DNA of 16,872 nt from JBAVEL01 sp049587715 (lineage in GTDB: Bacteria > Bacteroidota > Ignavibacteria > UBA10030 > UBA6906): NCBI GenBank assembly GCA_049587715.1, contig JBAVEL010000002.1, positions 1 through 16,872 of the forward strand. The letters run 5' to 3'. Of this stretch, positions 8,051-15,418 are shown in pieces (position 1 is the stretch's first letter; each line of letters begins with the position of its first letter). The notes beneath the pieces are model-generated. The model was not told the DNA's origin and ran no database searches. It worked only from the letters and a program-made list of their open reading frames with translations. The position numbers were made by a program, and so were the translations under genes.

Positions 8051-8392
8051 TCAGTGGGTTTTCTTCTTCTCCCGGTACCGACAGCAGTCGGGAAGGGCGC
8101 GGTAGACCGAATCGGGGGCGGAAAACTCTCCGGTGTCATGCCCCGACGCGGCGACGATGCGCTGGAGGGAATCAGCAGTGAGAGGGGGAGACTCGTAGAA
8201 GACCCGCACGGTCTGCGATCTGCGGTCCCAGCGGGCCGATCGGACCCCTTCCACGGCAAGGGCCTTCTCGATCCGGAGCTTGCACATCACGCAATTGCCG
8301 GAAACCCTGAAACGGGCCTCCCGGACTTCGGGTTCGGCGGAAAACGCACAGAGGGACACGAACAGTGTCGCCGCAAGGATGACGGTTTTCAT
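8051..8392 (-). CDS. exported HMA-domain metal-binding protein
   Basis: This is a 113-residue protein starting at ATG 8392, with GAGGAG four to five bases upstream. Longer readings lack this site. Residues 1-19 form a signal peptide (MKTVILAATLFVSLCAFSA). The rest is a heavy-metal-associated ferredoxin-like domain. Its loop is GNCVMC (32-37), with Cys34 and Cys37 as the classical CxxC ligand pair for Cu(I) or a similar metal. VEGVRSARWDRRSQTVRVFY gives the following strands. A second cysteine pair, Cys103-Cys104 in LPDCCRYR, and His85 may add ligands or allow transfer to the CC motif in the receptor plug. It probably acts as a periplasmic metal chaperone or scavenger. The gene lies between the HYC_CC_PP-like gene (53-nt gap) and the receptor gene (26-nt gap), so an operon is likely. 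Confidence 0.9.
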   Translation of the reverse strand: MKTVILAATLFVSLCAFSAEPEVREARFRVSGNCVMCKLRIEKALAVEGVRSARWDRRSQTVRVFYESPPLTADSLQRIVAASGHDTGEFSAPDSVYRALPDCCRYREKKKTH

Positions 8393-8445
8393 GGCGCTCC
8401 TCATGATTGATGGACACTCAGAACGGACGGCAGGAGGGCCGCCGC

Positions 8446-8820
8446 TCAGATGAGGAGCGAGCAATGGAGGATCGTGCGGGAAACGGGGATTGGAGGGGAA
8501 GGGGTGGGATCCACAGTCCCGGCCAGCCGGGCGGAGCGAAGTGACGGAGCTTCCGTGTGGAGATCCCCCAGGACGTCAAGCCGGAGCAGATCCAGGGTGG
8601 AGCCGGGGTTTTCCCGGGCCTCGTCCACCTTCGCGGTCACAAGGTCAAGCGTGCAGCAGCGATCCCCCGCCGGCTCATCGGTGCATCCGCAGGGGTCGGT
8701 TGCCGAAAGGGGCATCGGATCCACCTCCGTCACCCCCCCGCAGGTGTGCACCAGGACCTGAAATCCCGCCGAGGGGACCAGGTACAGGGCGCAGACTGCT
8801 ATGACGACGATCCGGGACAT
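8446..8820 (-). CDS. small exported Cys-rich protein (HYC_CC_PP-like)
   Basis: This is a 124-residue protein from ATG 8820, with a weak GGAAG before it. A signal-like segment covers 1-20 (SRIVVIAVCALYLVPSAGF). His25-x-Cys27 (VHTCGG), Cys44-x-Cys46 (PCGC) and the pair Cys55-Cys56 (DRCCTLDL) follow in order, and a Pro-rich PTPSPPIP string lies near 106-112. This order matches the small secreted HYC_CC_PP type that accompanies metal-related TonB receptors, although the usual HYC reads HTC here. The cysteines suggest metal binding in the periplasm; a catalytic role is not evident. It lies 66 nt after the thioredoxin-like gene and 53 nt before the HMA gene. The AT-richer gap upstream (GTTTGAATAATT on the minus strand near 8848) could hold a promoter, but the match is weak. 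Confidence 0.75.
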   Translation of the reverse strand: MSRIVVIAVCALYLVPSAGFQVLVHTCGGVTEVDPMPLSATDPCGCTDEPAGDRCCTLDLVTAKVDEARENPGSTLDLLRLDVLGDLHTEAPSLRSARLAGTVDPTPSPPIPVSRTILHCSLLI

Positions 8821-8886
8821 GCTTCCAGAGTTGTTTTTCCGCTCAATTATTCAAACACCCCCGTTCCTCCGATTGTTCCCCCCGCC

Positions 8887-9426
8887 TCACAGCCACTTGA
8901 TGGTGCAGCCCACGGAATGGGTTTCGGGAACCTCAACCGGCCGGCCCGCCAGGAGGGCTTCCAGAGCATCCCGCAGGTAGGTTTCCTTCACCCGGGAGGG
9001 CTCCTGCCAGTTGTCATCCATCTTCCCCGCATACTGGAGTTTCCTGCCGGAGTCGAAGACGAAGAACTGAGGGGTGTGGGTGGCCCCGTAGGAGTCGGCC
9101 ACCTTCTGGTCCTCGTCCCGCAGGTAGGGGAAGTTGAACTTGCGCTCGCGGGCTCGTTCCACCATCAGCTCGAAACGGTCCTCGGGATAGTTCCGGGTCT
9201 CGTTGGAGTTCACGGCCACAAGCTGCACCCCTTTTCCCGCGTATTCCGCCTGGAGGGCCATCATCCGGTCCTCGTAGGCCTGCACATAGGGACAGTGGTT
9301 GCAGGAGAAGACGATAATCAGAACAGGACTCCTGAAATCGCCGCTCGAGACGGTTTTCCCGTCCACGCCGCGCAGGCCGGTGAAGCGGGGCATCGGGTCG
9401 CCGATATGCAGGGCATCACTCCGCAT
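8887..9426 (-). CDS. thioredoxin-like / peroxiredoxin-like protein
   Basis: This is a 179-residue cytoplasmic protein starting at ATG 9426 after GGAGGAG at five bases; a longer frame from 9516 lacks such a site. It has the AhpC/TSA-Redoxin fold. The core strand LIIVFSCNHCPYVQAYEDR contains the redox motif Cys42-Asn-His-Cys45. The conserved AVNSNETRNYPED (71-83) and the cis-proline loop THTPQFFVF (116-124) follow. This CNHCPY subgroup is widespread and annotated as thioredoxin family protein; its partners are mostly unknown. A third cysteine, Cys174 near the C-terminus, is unusual and may be a resolving residue. There is no signal peptide. It is the first gene of the minus-strand metal-handling group, so thiol redox control of copper stress is a reasonable guess. 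Upstream lies the scarred region with a gene remnant. Confidence 0.9.
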   Translation of the reverse strand: MRSDALHIGDPMPRFTGLRGVDGKTVSSGDFRSPVLIIVFSCNHCPYVQAYEDRMMALQAEYAGKGVQLVAVNSNETRNYPEDRFELMVERARERKFNFPYLRDEDQKVADSYGATHTPQFFVFDSGRKLQYAGKMDDNWQEPSRVKETYLRDALEALLAGRPVEVPETHSVGCTIKWL

Positions 9427-9512
9427 GTTCTCCTCCGATGGTGGAAACGATTCTCTCCATGATACGACGAGCGGGTTCGGGATGCAAGCCCTGGGGGTGT
9501 GCGGGACTTCTC

Positions 9513-9760
9513 TCAAGACCCGGCGGTCGCGCGGATCGCGGCGCGGAGCAGTTCGATCCCCGCCGTGTCACACACCGCCCTGCGGAGGGAATCCCCATGC
9601 GCCCACGACCAGTCGAGCGTCACCTTCCCGGCAGAATCCCCGCAGGCCAGCCGATTCCGGAGCAAGGCCACACACCAGTCGAAGAACTGCAGGCGAGCCC
9701 TCATGACCACAGAATCCACTCCAACCGGTCCCATCTTCGGGGCGGTCTTCAGACCCCCGT
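9513..9760 (-). pseudogene. 3' remnant of an unidentified gene
   Basis: The minus strand shows a coding-like frame ending at 9513 (RARLQFFDWCVALLRNRLA, then VTLDWSWAHGDSLRRAV). It has well-mixed residues and no stops. Upstream of about 9760 the frame runs straight into 24-bp repeats that translate as a low-complexity 8-residue repeat. No ribosome site fits the ATG at 9704. It reads as the C-terminal 60-80 residues of a gene whose 5' part was lost when mobile DNA entered. I do not recognise the family. Confidence 0.35.
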
Positions 9761-9765
9761 GTCCA

Positions 9766-9919
9766 GGGCCACGTATATTCCCCAGTGTAGGCGTGGTCAG
9801 GGCCACATCATTCCCCAGTTGTAGGGTCACATGATTGGCCAGTTCCAGGGTCACTTGATTCCCCAGTTCCGGGGTCAGGTGATGGGCCAGATCCAGGGGC
9901 GGGTCATTCCCCACCCCCG
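9766..9919. repeat. six degenerate 24-bp direct repeats
   Basis: Units at 9766-9789, 9800-9823, 9824-9847, 9848-9871, 9872-9895 and 9896-9919 follow the pattern GGGTCAC-x-TGATT-x-CCCAGTTCC-x. A 10-bp insertion separates units 1 and 2, and the last five abut exactly. There are no spacers, so this is not a CRISPR. Such short tandem sites are typical of transposase-binding ends (for example, multiple-repeat ends of IS21-like elements) and are probably a relic of one. The function is inferred. Confidence 0.7.
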
Positions 9920-10030
9920 GGGGGGGTATCTATGCACCGCAGGCAATAGGTTGTTCTCCTGAGACAGGACCTTTTCCACGGTTCACAACTTCAGGGACTA
10001 ACGGTATGACCTTCAAACAGGTGCAAACGG

Positions 10031-10268
10031 GGGGGCAAGAACCCCGTCAGGAGTGTCTGAATCAGCACTGGTTCATGTCGCTCGAAGATGCACGAGCCAA
10101 GCTTCGAGCATGGCAACAAGAATACAACACCGACCGTCCACACAGTTCTGTGGGTTACCGCTCACCGGTCCAGGGTGAGTCAAAAGCAATCAACAAGGAA
10201 GCGGTCGCAGCATGAAACAACCCCAAAAACTAACTCTGGAATTGGACCCACGATGGGGGCAAGAACCC
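10031..10268. repeat. 14-bp direct repeat flanking a transposase fragment
   Basis: GGGGGCAAGAACCC occurs at 10031-10044 and again in the same orientation at 10255-10268. The left copy abuts the point where transposase homology starts; the right copy lies at the probable outer end of the element. This fits a deletion between short repeats, or a duplicated IS end. Confidence 0.6.
10046..10268 (+). pseudogene. IS3-family transposase (orfB) C-terminal fragment with IS end
   Basis: The frame ending at 10215 reads ECLNQHWFMSLEDARAK followed by WQQEYNTDRPHSSVGYRSPV. This is the hallmark C-terminus of IS3-family (IS2/IS407-like) OrfB transposases, including the final Glu of the DDE triad region. Homology starts abruptly at about 10046, so at least 200 N-terminal residues are missing. 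The apparent ATG at 10006 belongs to unrelated sequence. After the stop, CTCTGGAATTGGACCC and GATGGGGGCAAGAACC up to about 10268 resemble a right inverted end of this IS group. No left end or orfA is present. The element is dead and marks the left edge of the cassette B island. Confidence 0.8.
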
Positions 10269-10481
10269 TGCTAACACCTTGCTGACACTTGAGGGTCGAG
10301 TGCATCACAGAAGACCTGCAGACGTTGATCGGTTGGGTCTCGAGTCGTCTCTATCGGAATTTACGCGGCATGCACGAAAGCCTGTTGAGTTCGTACAGAT
10401 GCTTCTGCGAGCCGTTGAAGGAAGACTGGTGTACAGGTTCTCGCGGCGATCGGGATCGGACACCCGAGAACCTCATCTCGT
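10269..10481. other. intergenic DNA without recognisable gene
   Basis: Short frames on both strands (for example, plus-strand frames from 10279 and 10289) have no ribosome site and no recognisable motif. It lies between the IS3 remnant and the end of the small basic gene and is probably scar sequence. Confidence 0.5.
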
Positions 10482-11027
10482 TCACTCACCACCCTGCCGC
10501 ACCACACAGGGTGAGAGAACCCTCAGACCCTGACGGAGACCGGGCAGGAAAACTTTCGCGCGAAGAACGTTCGATTGATGGCGATCGGTAAACCGATATC
10601 TCCGGCTCCGCGGCGACGGCGTGGGAATCACACTCCCGGGCTCATGAATGATGCTGATTTCAAACTCCTCATTCAAGGCTGCGAAAAGATTCCTGACAAG
10701 CGATTTCCCTTCCTCCAGGTCCGCCGAGCTGCGCCCGGAACCCGCGGCCCACACATACAACTCCTCAAGAATCGGACGATCCCTCTGCAGCTTCTCCACA
10801 AATTTACCTCCGTTGACGCGAACCCTCTCCCCCTCTATCCCCCTCAAAGCCCTCGCCACGCCCGCACCGAGTCCCTCCGCTTCCTGACCCCACTTGAGGA
10901 TTGCCGCCACAGAGCGCGTCAACACCCCATACCCCTTTTGCCTGGAGATCCCGCTTCGTCTCCTCGTCAATCGGGCTCCCGGCTTAGCAACATGCTTCCG
11001 GGACTTCTTTGTCTTCCGCCGTTTCAT
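10482..11027 (-). CDS. small basic protein coupled to the Hsp70 gene, possibly GrpE-like
   Basis: This is a 181-residue protein whose ATG at 11027 overlaps the Hsp70 stop as TGATG, with GGAGG five bases upstream, so translation is coupled. The N-terminus is strongly basic (MKRRKTKKSRKH, then RRRSG). The middle is helical: LQRDRPILEELYVWAAG, an acidic linker, then GKSLVRNLFAALNEEFEISI and HEPGSVIP. That order (PILEEL ... LFAALNEEFEI ... G) recalls the core of GrpE nucleotide-exchange factors, which would fit an Hsp70 partner. The resemblance is by eye and weak. The last 45 residues (from about RSRRYRF) are low in recognisable structure and approach the IS scar, so the natural C-terminus may have been lost or frameshifted. 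An alternative is an unrelated nucleic-acid-binding adaptor. Confidence 0.55.
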   Translation of the reverse strand: MKRRKTKKSRKHVAKPGARLTRRRSGISRQKGYGVLTRSVAAILKWGQEAEGLGAGVARALRGIEGERVRVNGGKFVEKLQRDRPILEELYVWAAGSGRSSADLEEGKSLVRNLFAALNEEFEISIIHEPGSVIPTPSPRSRRYRFTDRHQSNVLRAKVFLPGLRQGLRVLSPCVVRQGGE

Positions 11028-13387
11028 CAGGCCTCCACGGGTGCGTATCGAACAATGTCACCGTTGTCAAAGAGACTTTCCTGGCAGTCCTCCGGCTCGG
11101 GACGAGCAGGCCTGCTTAGCGCCTCCCGCAGACCGTCGGGGTACGCCAGCCCCAGCTTGTCACACACATCTCTGAAAAGCCGGATGGCGGCAACATTTCC
11201 ATCGCCGCTGAAACCCCGGCTCAGCATGTCCCATGCCCTGTTGAAGCAGATCCGGCTCTCGCTCTGGTCCCCACCCTCCTCCAGCACCCGGCCGTACCAG
11301 TACCAGGCAGCGGCCTCCGCCCCCTGACATTCCACCGCCTTTCGGAGGCAGGGCACTGCGCTCGTCCGGTTTCTATAACTCCAGAGATAGGTCACCCCCA
11401 CATTGTAGTTGAACACCCAGTCAGTAGGACTTAGGTCTGCAGCCTTCCTGTATGCCGAAAGGGCCGTCTTGACGTCGAGACGATGCTCGCTCGCCAGTCC
11501 GTAAAGGTTCCAGAGCGATGCCAGCTGCCGGGCAGAAAAACGATCCCCCATATTCTGGATCAGATACTCGCACCGGCTTCTGACAGTATCATACATCCCC
11601 GCTTCATACTCCTCCTTCACCAGAGCTATGAACGTGGCGGGCGCAAGCTCTCCACCGGCCCCGACCTGCTCCTTCATCCGCTGCCGCATCCCGTTTACAC
11701 GGTTCTCGCGCGGAGTGGGCTCCTTTCCGTGTAGCCAGCGCGTACACGTCTTGCTGAACGACTCGCCCGTGCGCACATCGCTGCGGAATTCGACCTTCAG
11801 GATCTTCTCCTTCGTCATCGAACAATGGAAGATCAACGGCTCGTTCGACCTGAACTCGGCGGGCAGCATCACCAGCCAGGTTTCCACGGTAACCCACTCG
11901 CCGAACCTCCTCACGGCGATCGGTATGCGCATGGTCGACGGTTTCGGGTCCGGGACGAACAGCCGCTCCTCTACACGCTCGTCTTCCTGGTTCGGAGCCG
12001 GTAGCGATGTGCCGGCAGGCAGCAACACCCTGTGCAACCCCTCGGCCGTCCTGACCCCTATATCGCCCGGACATATCGGCCGGATGAGCGACCTGCGAAG
12101 ATGATGCCTGTACAGGCACTCGACAGCGGCTCCCCGGGAAACCAGCAGGTCATGATCATCCGTGTAGATCAACTTCTTCTCCGCAAGCCCGGGGAACATT
12201 TCCAGGAAAAACGACCGGAAATAGCTCTCCTCAAAGAGACGGGCCGAGCCTCCGGCAAGAAGAACCGCCGAGATGGCTTCGGGGGCGATCCTCGCCTTGC
12301 CGAGCACATTATGTATGAGCCCCTTCAGGCTGATACGGTCCCCCCCCGTCCGGCCAAGGATCCCATCAATGATCCCGGCAAGCTGCTTCCCCGAGTAGTG
12401 CACGTTTTTCGCCCTGGTCCTCCCCTGCAGCGTCCCCATCATCCCGATCCTGACAACATCATCCCGGGATTTCCTCTTGCGGAGAAGATGACCCCGATCA
12501 AGGAGAAACTCCTTGAGCCGCTTTGCACTCAGGGAGATCTGGCGGAGCTGCCTCTCGCGGCATGTGAGTTCATCGACCGGTGCGGCCGCCAGATCGCCGA
12601 TTTCAGATTCGAGAACCTCTTCTGCAACAGCCCTGTCGATATCGTTCCCACCGAGGCGGGCGAAGTCGTTGATACCGATGTTCGTCAGGTTGACGCCGAA
12701 TGGATCGTTCGTGGGATCGTCGCGGATCTTGAGGACGGAAAGATCGCAAGTGCCGGCACCGAAGTCGACGATCAACAGATGTCCCCCACCCGCGCCACGC
12801 AGCATGGCATACATCGCCGGATAGCCGGTGAGACCAAGGAACGCTGCGTTCGGCTCGTCGACAAGGAGATCGTCCATGCTCACGATGCCGATCCTGTTGA
12901 GGGCCTCGATCAGCTCTTCCCGCTGTGTGGATGAGAAAGAGGAAGGGACGGTGACGAGGAACCGGCATCGTGATCTCCGGGTGCGGAGTTTCTTTTCGAA
13001 TGCCTTCACCATGGAATCGAGTGTCAGGGCACACAGATCGCAGGGTTCCGAGAACTCCATGGGCGCGAAAGGATAGACAATCCCCTCTCCCAGGTCCATC
13101 TTGGGGGACATGACAAATTCCAGAACATCTCCTCCCCGTCCGTGCAGCTTCTCCAGCATCCGCTCCGCTTCAAAGCCGGCCAGGACTTTCGGCGCCTGCC
13201 TCTTGCGCGACCCGTCAAATACGATCGAGGACGGGAACCTGGGCGAAGCATCCGTACCGAACCGGCTGAAGCTGAAGTTCTTGACAACCGGATCGCCCCC
13301 TTTCTTCAGGGGAGGACTGGCATACGCCAGCTTACATGTTGAAGTCCCGTAGTCGATGCCCACGAAGAAATCACATTCTTCTTTCAT
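11027..13387 (-). CDS. divergent Hsp70-family ATPase with C-terminal TPR repeats, cassette B
   Basis: This is a 786-residue protein from ATG 13387 (GAGG seven bases upstream, plus GGAAGGAG further up). An Hsp70/actin-type ATPase domain covers about 7-430. Phosphate-1 is GIDYGTSTCK (10-19). VTVPSSFSSTQR lies at 145-156, the connect motif VDEPNAA at 176-182, and phosphate-2 VDFGAGTCDLS at 207-217. LGGNDID (245-251) and the adenosine motif LLAGGSARL (376-384) follow. A short beta-rich region (about 435-550) replaces a normal substrate domain and lid. Residues about 585-725 contain TPR-like helices (AYRKAADLSPTDWVFNYNVG, and AAWYWYGRVLEEGGDQ). It is therefore not the housekeeping DnaK but a specialised chaperone-like ATPase, with the TPRs probably choosing clients or partners. 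It follows the DUF932-like gene after 114 nt on the same strand and precedes the coupled small protein. Cassette A lacks it. Confidence 0.92.
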   Translation of the reverse strand: MKEECDFFVGIDYGTSTCKLAYASPPLKKGGDPVVKNFSFSRFGTDASPRFPSSIVFDGSRKRQAPKVLAGFEAERMLEKLHGRGGDVLEFVMSPKMDLGEGIVYPFAPMEFSEPCDLCALTLDSMVKAFEKKLRTRRSRCRFLVTVPSSFSSTQREELIEALNRIGIVSMDDLLVDEPNAAFLGLTGYPAMYAMLRGAGGGHLLIVDFGAGTCDLSVLKIRDDPTNDPFGVNLTNIGINDFARLGGNDIDRAVAEEVLESEIGDLAAAPVDELTCRERQLRQISLSAKRLKEFLLDRGHLLRKRKSRDDVVRIGMMGTLQGRTRAKNVHYSGKQLAGIIDGILGRTGGDRISLKGLIHNVLGKARIAPEAISAVLLAGGSARLFEESYFRSFFLEMFPGLAEKKLIYTDDHDLLVSRGAAVECLYRHHLRRSLIRPICPGDIGVRTAEGLHRVLLPAGTSLPAPNQEDERVEERLFVPDPKPSTMRIPIAVRRFGEWVTVETWLVMLPAEFRSNEPLIFHCSMTKEKILKVEFRSDVRTGESFSKTCTRWLHGKEPTPRENRVNGMRQRMKEQVGAGGELAPATFIALVKEEYEAGMYDTVRSRCEYLIQNMGDRFSARQLASLWNLYGLASEHRLDVKTALSAYRKAADLSPTDWVFNYNVGVTYLWSYRNRTSAVPCLRKAVECQGAEAAAWYWYGRVLEEGGDQSESRICFNRAWDMLSRGFSGDGNVAAIRLFRDVCDKLGLAYPDGLREALSRPARPEPEDCQESLFDNGDIVRYAPVEA

Positions 13388-13501
13388 CCTATATCCTCAC
13401 TCCTTCCGTTGTCTTCTCACCCCCGCCCACCCCAACAATCCATTTCTCCAACAATCCATCAATCCCTCAAACGCTTCTTGTTCCCTCCCCGCCCGACAAG
13501 G

Positions 13502-14452
13502 TCACGATTCCCTCCCCACAATACCCCCCGCCAGCAGCTCCAGATCAAACCGCCGGTTCAGATCAAGGGACTTCGCTGCGTTCGTGATCCGGTTGAATAC
13601 ATCGTAAAGGGTCTGTGAACCGGATACGTCCCGGAGCAGGGAACCGGAGCGGTCGGGACCGAGAATCCCCTTCAGTCGCCGGGATACAGGGGACGAAAAG
13701 GCGTCCCATTGCTCTGTTCTGGTCAGCGACACTTCTTCGATAATCTTTGCGCGACTTGCCTGGCAAACCTCAATACGCCCGGCCAGCCAGGCATCCAGCT
13801 CGCCCTCAGGCCACCCGTAGTGGATTTTCCCCTCATTCCCCGTCCCCACGCGCATGACGGCGCCGTTCGTGCAGATATAGCGCAGGATGTAATGGTATAC
13901 CGACAACGCCCGGAACCCGGTTTCCGAATTCACGATGTTCACCCCGAATCCGCATTCATCCCCCTTCACGATCTCCTTCTTAACCTTTACTTCGGAGTAG
14001 AACCTTGTGAAGAAGTCATTCCGCGAAATGGATGTCATCGCGAGGTCCTTACACCGGTCGAGAATGGCAAGGTCCTCCAACCGGTTATACCGGCCGCTTG
14101 TGACCGTGAGGGCTTCGCCATCCTCCAACACAACGGTGACATCCCCGCTCCGGATGCCCACCAGGAAATCGTTGGCCACACAGGCGACCGTCTGCGAGTC
14201 CAGTCGTTCAAGATACCGCACCGGAAACGAGAACCACTTAAGGAGCTTCTCGAGAAACGCTGCACGCATCGGATGCTGGCGGACCGCCCCGTTGGTCATC
14301 TCGAGGACCAGGTCCTTTCCCGCGGCGACCACGTGGAGCCGGTCCGGCGCGCTCTCATGCATCTCCAGCGACCGGCTCCCGAGGAAGTCCGTCACCTCCT
14401 GCACCGGGCGCTGATCAAACTCGCGCCCCTGCCGTAAGAACTCCATCTTCAT
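13502..14452 (-). CDS. DUF932-like protein, cassette B
   Basis: This is a 316-residue protein from ATG 14452, overlapping the ARPP-1-like stop as ATGA exactly as in cassette A, with AGGGAGG eight bases upstream. The DUF932-type core GFGVNIVNSETGFRALSV (168-185) and YICTNGAVM (192-200) are present. The segments GREFD, FSFPxxxLERLD, LEDGEALTVTSGRYNRL and SRNDFF also match the A copy. The C-terminal LYDVFNRITNAAKSLD and LELLAGGIVG match LYDVFN-like and LETLAGGLLGV strings in A, so the two are true full-length paralogues. The protein is soluble with no signal. It is less similar to its partner than the WYL and ARPP-1-like pairs are, so it may diverge faster. GC is clearly lower than in cassette A. 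Function is unknown. Confidence 0.85.
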   Translation of the reverse strand: MKMEFLRQGREFDQRPVQEVTDFLGSRSLEMHESAPDRLHVVAAGKDLVLEMTNGAVRQHPMRAAFLEKLLKWFSFPVRYLERLDSQTVACVANDFLVGIRSGDVTVVLEDGEALTVTSGRYNRLEDLAILDRCKDLAMTSISRNDFFTRFYSEVKVKKEIVKGDECGFGVNIVNSETGFRALSVYHYILRYICTNGAVMRVGTGNEGKIHYGWPEGELDAWLAGRIEVCQASRAKIIEEVSLTRTEQWDAFSSPVSRRLKGILGPDRSGSLLRDVSGSQTLYDVFNRITNAAKSLDLNRRFDLELLAGGIVGRES

Positions 14453-15375
14453 GCCGCCCGCCTCCCTGTCGACCTCGTGCTCAACACCGTCAGGTGTACG
14501 ATGCTGCGCTCGTACCGCAGTTCACACCCCGTCAGTTCTTCGCGGCTGAATCTCCGCTCCGTGCCAACGCCGACTCCCGGGAACTCCTGGAACGGCAGGG
14601 TATCGTACCTGTCGAAGAGATCCTGTGCCTTGTACAGTGCCTCTGCTTCACCGAGGGTGTACGGGGATGTTCTCATGAAGAACGCCTCAAGGGCGACTCC
14701 CCGCAAAAGCCGGGGAAAATACTCGTGGTAGATGTCGACACGATGGAACAGATCGGCACAGAGGATGTGGTGATCCATGAACATCACGACCCCGTTGGCC
14801 CCCGGATCTGCGCTGAATTGCGCTATGAAGTCCTCCACATCGGCCCCCTTCTTTTCGAAGACATCGAAGAGGTTGTCGGTTGGCGAATGGACATTCGCCA
14901 TCATGCTGAGCCGGTCGACGCCTTCCCATACCTCGCCCTGTTGTGACACGTGTCCCCGGTTCTGCTTCAGGTTCTCCGTCACCCTCTGGGCCTTCTGCGC
15001 CCTCAGGAACGAGGGAGCCGAGTAGTTCCGGCTGGAAAAGCTGTCGGAGGTGTGGCGCCACCTCCCTCGTTCCACGCAACTCACAGGGATCTTGGTCGTC
15101 GAATGGGGAGCGAGGAGCACGGAGGTATTGAGTACCCGGTTCTGCTTTGCCCCGGCCAGAACGTCTCCATCCATCATGAAAATCAGGCAATCCCAGTGAT
15201 TTTCCACGAGCAGCGTATTGACCACCCCACCCTCGCCGATTTCCCGCACTTCAATTTGCTTGTCCTTGATTGCAGTGTGGGAAGATATATATTGAAGCAG
15301 ATCCCTGTCGGCGGTGGCGATTTGCACCACACCGAGGTTCTTGTGCGTCTGGACACTGGTTACCTGGGTTTCCAT
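14449..15375 (-). CDS. ARPP-1-like (DUF6569-type) protein, cassette B
   Basis: This is a 308-residue protein starting at ATG 15375 with AAGGA about eight bases upstream. It repeats the family blocks DGDVLAGAKQNRVLNTSV (69-86) and IPVSCVERGRW (96-106), as well as DIYHEYFPRLLRGVALEAF and FPGVGVGTERRF. The first 106 residues align without gaps to the cassette A copy at about 59% identity by hand count; the middle (about 110-190) is much more variable. The conserved Lys77, Gln78, Asn79, Arg80, Cys100, Arg105 and Trp106 are the best candidates for an active or binding site. It leads the minus-strand unit that continues with the DUF932-like, Hsp70-TPR and small basic genes. The predicted operator lies 53 nt upstream of its start. 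The protein is cytoplasmic and its reaction is unknown. Confidence 0.85.
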   Translation of the reverse strand: METQVTSVQTHKNLGVVQIATADRDLLQYISSHTAIKDKQIEVREIGEGGVVNTLLVENHWDCLIFMMDGDVLAGAKQNRVLNTSVLLAPHSTTKIPVSCVERGRWRHTSDSFSSRNYSAPSFLRAQKAQRVTENLKQNRGHVSQQGEVWEGVDRLSMMANVHSPTDNLFDVFEKKGADVEDFIAQFSADPGANGVVMFMDHHILCADLFHRVDIYHEYFPRLLRGVALEAFFMRTSPYTLGEAEALYKAQDLFDRYDTLPFQEFPGVGVGTERRFSREELTGCELRYERSIVHLTVLSTRSTGRRAA

Positions 15376-15418
15376 GGCGGATTCCTTCTATTTGAGAGTA
15401 ATGTACCGCCGGAAGTCC

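Noticed and set aside
9766..9919. CRISPR array
   Set aside because: The units are contiguous with no unique spacers, they are degenerate, and no cas genes are present.
10279..10591. Small plus-strand genes after the IS3 remnant
   Set aside because: There are no ribosome sites, the frames overlap each other with equal plausibility, and one runs into the antisense of the small basic gene.
12032..12934. A 300-residue plus-strand frame
   Set aside because: It is antisense to the Hsp70 ATPase domain and has no recognisable features.
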